From the NCBI RefSeq assembly GCF_030445035.2, contig NC_080680.1, forward strand, positions 97,965,157 to 98,029,156: a DNA stretch of 64,000 nt, given 5' to 3'. Source of the stretch: Dasypus novemcinctus. Taxonomy: Eukaryota; Chordata; Mammalia; Cingulata; Dasypodidae. The position numbers and the translations under genes are program-made. Under the pieces are notes generated by a model, which saw only the letters and a program-made list of their open reading frames with translations, searched no databases and was not told the origin of the DNA. Shown piece after piece: positions 56,901-64,000 of this stretch. Numbering within the stretch: the first letter of the stretch is position 1; every line of letters begins with the position of its first letter.

Positions 56901-58680
56901 CGCCAATTTCCTGTAAGCCTATCATCCAGTCTCTAGCTCTCTGAAACAGCTTGATTTGCTTATTTCATATCAGAGAGGTCATGTAGTATTTTTCCTTCAA
57001 TGCCTAACTCACTTCACTCAACATAAGGTCCTAAAGATTCATCCATGCTATCCCATGTGTTAGTACTGTATTCCTTCTTACAGCTGAGTGGTATTCCATT
57101 GTATATATATATCACATTTTGTTTATTCATTTGTCTGTTGATGGGCATTTGGTTGATTCCAATTTTTGGCAATAGTGAATAAAGCTATGAACATTGGTGT
57201 GCATATATCAGTTTGTGTCCTTGTTTTCAGTTCTTCTGGGCATATATCCAGCAGTGGAATTGCTGGATCATATAGCAAATCTATAGATAATTTTTTGAGG
57301 AACCGCCAAACTCTCCTCCAGAATGGCTGGATCCTTTTGCATTCCCACCAGCAGTGGATGGGGGTTCCCGTTCCTCCACATCTCTCCAACACTTGTAGTC
57401 TTCTGTTTTCTTAATAGCCACCAGTCTAAATGGGAGTAAGATGGTATCTCATTGTAGTTTTGATTTGCATTTACGTAATAGCTAGTGATTTTGAGCATTT
57501 TTTCATGTGTCTTTTAGTCATTTGTATTTCTTCCTTGGTGAAGTGTATATTCAAATCTCATGCCCATTTTTAAAATAGGTTGTTTAGCTTTTTATTTTTG
57601 AGATATAGGATTTCTTTATACATGCAGGATATTGGTCTCCTACCAGATATATGTGTTTACCAAATATTTTCTCCCATTGGGTAGGCTTTCTTTTCACTTT
57701 CTTGACGAACTCCTTTGAGGTGCAAAAGGCTTTAATTTTGAGACAATCCCATTTATCTATTCGTTCTTTTACTGCTCGTGCTTTGGTTGTGAAATTCATG
57801 AAGTCATTTCCTATTACAAGATCCTGTAGATGCTTCCCTACATTGTTTTCTAAGGTCTTTATAGTCTTGGCTCTTATATTTATGTCTTCCATCCATCTTG
57901 AATTGATTTTCCTATAAGGTGTAAGGTGATAATCCTCTTTTATTCTTTTGCATATGAATATCCAGTTCTCCAGGCACTATTTGTTGAAGAGGCCATTCTC
58001 TCCTAATTGAGTGGGCTTGGTGGCCTTGTTGAAAATCAAATGACTATATATAAGATGATCTATATCAGAACTGTCAGTTCAGTTTCCATTGGTCAGTATG
58101 TCTATCCCTGCACCAATACTATGCCATTTTGACCACTGTAGCTTGTAACATGTTTTAAAGTCAGGTAGTGTGAATCCTCCAATTTCATTTTTCTTATTCA
58201 ATATGTCTTTGGCTATTCAGGGTCTCTTTCCTTTCCAAATAAATTTCAAAGTTAGTTTTTCTAGTTCATTAAAAAATGTTGTGTTGATTTTTGTTGGGAT
58301 TGCATTAAATCTGTACATCAGTTTTGGTAGGATAGACATCTTAATGATATTTAGTCTTCCTATCCATGAACAGGGAATATTCTTCCATTTATTTAAGTCT
58401 TCTTTGATTTCCTTTAACAGCACTGTATAGTTTTCTGTGTATACATCTGTAGTTAAATTTATTCCTAGGTATTTGTTTTTTTAAATTTACTATTGTAAAT
58501 GGTATTTGTTTCTTGATTTCCCCCTCAGATTGCTCATTATTGATATACAAAGATGTTACTGATTTTTGCACATTGATCATATAACCTGTGACTTTACTGA
58601 ACGCATTTATAAGTTCTAGAAGCTTTGTTGTAAGTTTCTCAGGACTATGTACAGGATCATGTAGTCTGCAAATAATGAAA
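53980..58680 (-). mobile_element. 5'-truncated L1, 4.7 kb
   Basis: Minus orientation, with an A-rich tail at the left, a 3' UTR to about 56960, then the C-terminal and reverse transcriptase parts of ORF2 with many stops and frameshifts (segments 57123-57392, 57584-57892 and 58217-58423). It is flanked by an exact 15-bp duplication, ttccattagctcttt, at 53965-53979 and 58681-58695. Confidence 0.92.
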
Positions 58681-58730
58681 TTCCATTAGCTCTTTAAACA
58701 TACTTAAACAGTTTATTTAAGTCTTTGTCT

Positions 58731-59815
58731 ACCAAACTCAACATGTAGATGCATTGCCTTCCCCCCAGTGTGGGACATGACTCCCAGGGATGAGCCTCCC
58801 TGGCACCGAGGGATTACTACCAAGCACCAGCTGATGATGTAACTACAAAAAGACCATGAACAAAGAGGTCAACTCAGACCAGCAGGATATCTCAGTCTAC
58901 ATTTAATATTAGGTGTTAAAAACTGCATTTTGACCTTCAATAAAAGGGGGAAATGGGAAGGACATATGAGTTTATATGGCTATGAGTCTCCAAAAAAGAG
59001 TTAGGAGGTCATCAGGGGGTGATGCTTATGCGTGCCTCAGCAGGATACCAGAGACAGCCAAGGTAGATGGAAACCCAGGTGCTGGTTCTCCTGAGGGATG
59101 CAGCGATCCACAGGTTTTATGGTCAAGGCAGATGGCTCTGGAGTTCAGGGCCATGTCAGTTGGCCCTACTTTGGAGTTTGTATTCCTGGGTGTGATGGAC
59201 TTGGACTCAGCTATAAACTTTCTACACATGCCTCTTCTGTTACTTTTACCAGACCTGTGGTTGGCATTTGGGTTGGTGTATACTCAGGAGACCTGAATCT
59301 CTGAACTGTCCATGTGATGGCCAGGCCCTGGGCCTCAGCAGACTTGCAGCTCCTACCCTCTGGTTTCTTGGACTTACCCTGGCCAGCTGACAGGGAGGTG
59401 AAGAGAGTCAACCACCACACCAGGGAGCCAAGAGTGCCTACAGCTGCAAAGGGGAGAATTGCATCCATCATCCATGTGGAATCTAGACCCCCTCTTGATG
59501 TAGAGGGGGACTGGACATAGCCATCCCAAGTCCACAAGATGGAGGAATAGAGTATGGATTAGAGTGGACTTACTGGTGTTCTGCTGGGGAACTACTGTGA
59601 TTAGTAAGGGAAGAAATTGTAGTAGTCATGTGGAGAGGGTGGTCACGGTGACTGCTGATGGTCGGGAGGGGGAGAAGAGATATGGTGTGGGGGCATTTTC
59701 AGGATTTGGAGTTGTCCTAGGTGGTGCTGCAGGGACAGATGCTGGACGTTGTGTGTCCTGTCATGGCCCACTAGGTGGACTGGGGGAGAGTGTGGACTAC
59801 AATGTGGACCAGTGG
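58731..59815 (+). mobile_element. L1 3' UTR fragment
   Basis: Nearly the same text as 1885-2970 in the same orientation. It stops abruptly near 59815 without an A tail. Confidence 0.85.
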
Positions 59816-60620
59816 CTATGGACTGAGGGGAACACAGGGTACACTTTCCCAGGAAAGAGGAGAGGGAGAGACTCAAGGGTGTGGACAATCTAGTTTTTGG
59901 CCAGCAAACATGGTCTGTGGCATCCCACAGGTTGTCCTCTTCCAGGCTGGGCAGGGCTGTGACATTGTTTTCCCTAGGATCCAAGAGGCAATAAAGAGAA
60001 GTTGCCATCTCAAACACCTCCTTACTGGCCTGGATTGGTTGCTGAGTGGAAATTTAATTCCTCCACAGGAAAAGGAAAGGTGAGGCTGACCCAGGGAGGA
60101 GAGCAGCTTCTGGGCAAGGCTGATTTGCAAGCTAGGTTCTGAATAGCCTGACCTGAAGGGGAATTCTCTGGGACATTGATGCTACATGGCCCACCCAGGT
60201 GGGGTTCCAGCGAACACATTTGCCCTAGAATTTGAGCAAAGTGCCAAAGAGTGCCATCTGCTGGAAGACCAGAAAAGTACATACAAAGAAAAATAAATAA
60301 ATAAGAAAAATAAGGAAATAAGAAAAATAAAAAAAATAAGAAAAAAAGTAAATAAATAAGAGGCTTTTTGGTACATTCACTGCCCCCTCCCCAAGGTCCC
60401 TGGAAACTGTTCTGCACCCCATTACTGGGTCCATTGCCCTGGTTTGAGCAGTTAACAGGGGCAAGCCTAAAGATCCAGAACAAGTTGAACCAAGAAAAAA
60501 GAACAGTTTTAATACATACCCACATGACACAAAATCCCTAGGCAAGAGAGAGAAACTAAGCACAAGTAAACTCACCAACATAATCAGAAGCCTGAACATC
60601 AACAAAAAAATTACAAGTCA

Positions 60621-60740
60621 TGGGGAATGGATGTAGCTCAGTGGTTGTGTGCCTGCTTTCCATTTATGATGTCCTTGGTTCAATCTTTGGTACTTCCAAA
60701 AAACAAAAACAACAAGAAAAGGACTTTCAGGCAAAAAAAA
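60621..60740 (+). mobile_element. short tRNA-type SINE
   Basis: A single head with gtagctcagtgg and ggttcaatc boxes and an A-rich tail, flanked by aaattacaagtca (60608-60620) and aaattgcaagtca (60741-60753). Confidence 0.85.
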
Positions 60741-61462
60741 AAATTGCAAGTCACACTAACAAAAAGGAAGCTATGGCACAGGCAAAGGAACAAATCAAGT
60801 CTCCAGACAAGACACAGAATTTGAAATAACTAATCAAAGATGTTCATACTAATCTCCTAAATCAAATCACAAAGTGGAAGGACAACATGGCTAAAGAGAT
60901 CAAAGATATTAAGAAGACACTGGGTAAACACAAAGAAGAATTTGAAAGCTTGAACAGAAAAATAACAGAGCTTTTGGAATGAAAGACACAATAGATGAGA
61001 TTAAAAATACACTAGAGGTATATAATGCCGATTTGAAGTCATGAAAGAAAGAATGAGCTCGTTTCAGACGAAACAGCTGAAATTGAAAAGAAAAGAATGC
61101 AGAGAGGAAAAATGGAAAAAAATTGAAGAGGGGCTGTTGAATGATAACACAAAACACAACATATATGTCATGAGAGTTCTAGAAGGAGAAAAGAAGGGAA
61201 AAGGAGCAGAAAGAGTATGTTAGGAAAAAATGGCCCCAAATTTCCCAACTTTCACAAAAGACATAAATATGTTGAAGAAGCACAGTGGGCTCCAATCACA
61301 ATAAATCCAAATAGACCTACTCCAAAATACATACCACTCAGAATGTCAAGTGCCACAGATAGAGAAAATTCTGAAAGCAGCAAAGGAGAAATGAAACATT
61401 ACATACAAGGGATGCCCAGTAAGACTTAGTGTGGATTTCTCATCAGAAACCACGGAGGTCAT

Positions 61463-61860
61463 GGTGGAGCAGATGTGGCTCAAGCAGTTGAGTGTCCACT
61501 TCCTACATGGGGGGGGTCCCGGGTTCAGTTCCCAGAGCCTCCTAAAGAAGACAATGAGCAGACATCAAGGAAAACCAGTGAGCAGACAACTGGCAAAAAC
61601 AAGGAGCAAACAATGAAGAAAAAAAACAACAAACAACAAGCAAAAACAAACAAGCAGTGAGTGAATGTGGCTTAACCAGTTGAGTGCCTGACTCCCACAT
61701 GGGAGGCCCCAGGTTCAGTTCCCAGTGCCTCCTAAAAGAAAAAGCAAAACAGATAACAAGGAAAAAACAATGAGCAGACAATGAGCACGAACAACAGGGG
61801 GAAAAATGGGCAAAAATAAAAACGGTGAGCAAAACAGATGAGAGAGCCATCTCAGGGGGG
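61463..61860 (+). mobile_element. dimeric tRNA-type SINE
   Basis: Heads at about 61470 and 61665, each followed by an A-rich spacer with repeated gagcaga/aacaag motifs. Plus orientation, in L1 ORF1. Confidence 0.7.
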
Positions 61861-62890
61861 GAAACAACCTATATAAAGAAAAGAAGAACACCCTCCCCTT
61901 AAAATAAAAAAAAAAGAATAGTAAGATATAATTAAGGTATTGAAAGAGAAAAACTGCCACCTAAGAATTCTTTATCCAGCAAAATTGTCCTTCAAAATGA
62001 AAATGAGTTTAAAATATTCACAGATAAACAGAAACTAAGAGAGTTAATAAACAAAGCTCCAGCTCTGAAGGAAACACTGAAGGGAGTTCTGTTGCCTGAA
62101 GGAAAAGACAGGAGAGAGAGGTTTGGAGGAGAGTGTAGAAGTGAAGATTATAAGAAAGAGTAAACAAAAGGGTAAAAAGACAGAGCAAAACAAGATATGA
62201 CATATGAAAGCAAAAAGATAAAATGGTTTAATTAAGTAATGCCTTTACAGTAATAACATTGAATGTTAATGGATTAAACTCCCCAATCAAAAGACAGGCT
62301 GACAGAATGGGTAAAAGTCATAAGCAGTCCATATGCTGTCTGCAAGAGGCTTATCTCAGATCCAAGGATACAAACAGGCTGAAAGTGAAAGGTTGGAAAA
62401 ATATTTTATGCAAACAGTAACCATAATAGAACAGGGGTAGTTATACTAGTAATGGACAAAACAGACTTTAAATGCAAAAAAGTTATGTGGTGCAGAAGGC
62501 CGTTATATATTAATAAAAGGGACAACCCACCAGGAAGGAATAACAGTCATAATATCTATGCACCTAAACATGGTGCCCCAAAACACACAAGGCAAACTCT
62601 GGCAAAACTGAAAGGAGAAATAGATGTTTCTATAATTACAGTTGGAAAATTCAACATGCCACTCCCATCAATAGATACCACAACTAGATGTAAGATCAAC
62701 AAGGAAAGAGAGAATTTGAACAATATGATAAATGAGTTAGACCTAAAAGACATATACAGAATATTGAATCAGCAGGTTATACATTCTTCTCAAGTGCTCA
62801 AGGATCTTTCTCCGGGATATACCACATGGTGAGTCACAAAACTAATCTAAATAAATATAAAAAGATTGCAATTATACAATGGAAAGCCCT

Positions 62891-63204
62891 TTGATCTGGT
62901 CCTTCAAGGAGCCAGTAGACTGATCAAAACAACCAAAATTCTTTGAGAATAAGACTGTTCTGTTCCCTCTGGTTTTGAGAACATAAACTAGAAATGTGGG
63001 CCATTGTGTCAAGGCTGCTAACAAGCTGGGATGATGGGGTTAGGGTTAGTTGAAACAAAAAAATTTATTTCTGGATTAAGTATTCACTTCTTTGTTGTAA
63101 ACTTTTAATTAGTTCCAGGAGGGGTTTTTTCCCCCCAGAGTTTTGATAGGGTTATTCTTATAGTTTTACCAGTTTAGTCACTGTTTTTATGGGGGATGAA
63201 TCTT
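62891..63204. other. unassigned, possibly L1-derived
   Basis: No coding signal. A short ggggttagggttag stretch at 63038-63051 is too brief to be a telomeric repeat. Confidence 0.3.
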
Positions 63205-63742
63205 TGGAGTTTCCTAATATATGTACCCCAGAAAAGATTATGTCTTTAAAGCTAATCCAATCCTGTGGGTGTGAACCTATTGTAGGTGGAAATTTCTCAT
63301 TAAAATACTTAAGTAAAGAACTTCTGATGAGATTGCTTCAGGAAAGCATGTCATGGGATAGGTCTTAATCCTCTTACTGGAGTCCTTTATAGACGGAATG
63401 AATATGGAAAGAGGGCCTGCAGAGACAGAGAGAAAGCCACAGGAGCATTAAAAAATGTCATGAGAGCAAAAATCTGAAATCGACAGAATTTGGGAGATGG
63501 GTACCAGAAGCTGAGCAACGAGACCCAGAGGAGAAGGGAGATGTCACCATCGTGACCTGCTATGTGACAGGAGTCCAGGATCACTAAAAGCCAATACCTG
63601 GGGGGAAAAGTATCACCTGACTCCTTGATTTGGATGTTTTTCTCAGCCTTGGAATTGTAAGCTTATAAGTTAATAAATCCCCATTGTCAAAGCCAATCCA
63701 TTTCTGGTATATTGCCTTGACAGCCTTTTGCAAATTAAAACA
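63205..63742 (+). mobile_element. MaLR-like LTR
   Basis: About 540 bp, starting TGG and ending AACA. It contains in order a tatgtaccccagaaaag block, aatcctgtgggtgtgaacc, a ggtcttaatcctcttactgg block, an ataaatccccattg region and a cattCtggtata-like end, the landmarks of MST/MLT LTRs. It shares its layout with 51770-52220 on the other strand. No 5-bp duplication was confirmed. Confidence 0.65.
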
Positions 63743-64000
63743 CCTACTATGCCATTTTCCAACTTACTGGGTTTTGTGAATAAATGTAAAAGATATTTTT
63801 CAATCTTTAGAAGATAATTGTTTAAAGCAAAATAATAACAATGTATTATAAAGTTTATAACATATGTAGAAATAAAATGTATGACAACAATAACACAAAG
63901 GGTAGCAGAGGGAAATGGGCATAGTGTAAAATTTTCATACTATGTGTAATAGGCTCATGTGTCATCTTGTTTAGGTAATGGTAATTGGTTACTTGGTCAA
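63743..64000. other. AT-rich end, possibly L1-derived
   Basis: The stretch 63850-63910 (aaagtttataacatatg, aaaatgtatgacaacaa) recalls an L1-type region, plus orientation. No gene seen. Confidence 0.35.

Larger units (their letters stand above)
59816..62890 (+). mobile_element. L1, 5' UTR, ORF1 and start of ORF2, degenerate
   Basis: 59816-60740 is 5' UTR-like sequence. ORF1 follows at about 60754-62160 in pieces (61041-61223, with the coiled-coil part; 61217-61429, with NPNRPTPKYI as in RRM regions). ORF2 endonuclease sequence starts near 62240 and ends about 62890, with a fragment at 62452-62832. Three SINE heads interrupt it. All frames carry stops. Confidence 0.75.

Noticed and set aside
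63038-63051. Interstitial telomeric repeat
   Set aside because: Only about two units of TTAGGG are present.

Overview
The window is mammalian nuclear DNA dominated by mobile elements. Many tRNA-headed SINEs carry the head typical of xenarthran (armadillo, DAS-type) SINEs, and the L1 elements have very long 3' untranslated regions, so a xenarthran, probably an armadillo such as Dasypus, is the best guess. This assignment comes from recognising repeat families by eye; no database was searched.

Left end (1-9.4 kb): this is the only part with signs of a host gene. A short exon (594-679, + strand) has good splice sites and encodes a basic-then-hydrophobic start like a type II Golgi membrane anchor. 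About 6 kb downstream, a 400-bp unit is repeated in tandem, and each copy carries a 48-bp exon (6575-6622 and 6975-7022) in the same splice phase. The encoded peptides resemble the stem of GT6 glycosyltransferases (the ABO, GGTA1 and GLT6D1 family). No catalytic exon was found here. Around them lie an L1 3' UTR, SINEs, MIR remnants and a solo LTR (7472-8243) with a near-perfect 6-bp target-site duplication.

Middle (9.8-58.7 kb): nested insertions. Pieces of one old minus-strand L1 occur in collinear order (3' end of ORF2 near 9.8 kb, ORF1 and 5' region near 53-58.7 kb). They are pushed apart by younger elements, several with matching target-site duplications. The main insertions are a 4.3-kb L1 (13739-18004) that itself holds an LTR; a second large L1 (about 19260-47202) that hosts an endogenous retrovirus (22320-31015) and an almost intact 9.8-kb L1 (36915-46723); a processed pseudogene of EIF2B4 (48152-50276); and a 4.7-kb L1 (53980-58680).

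The provirus lies on the minus strand. It has two LTRs, a 6-bp target-site duplication, a tRNA-Lys3-type primer site, a splice donor, gag, pro and pol in successive -1 frames, a splice acceptor directly before an env ATG, and a polypurine tract. Gag-Pro-Pol look betaretroviral. Env is gamma-type (CxxC-like site, CX6CC, immunosuppressive-like region). pol carries one frame break; env carries a frame break in a 16-base homopolymer and an in-frame TAG. The Env leader is long, with an arginine-rich patch and a leucine-rich segment ahead of the signal core, which recalls the Rem/Rej/Rec export proteins.

Right end (58.7-64 kb): a plus-strand L1 3' UTR fragment, the 5' half of a degenerate plus-strand L1, a MaLR-like LTR and a terminal stretch of uncertain repeat sequence. 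Apart from the possible GT6 exons, nothing in the window looks like an active host gene.
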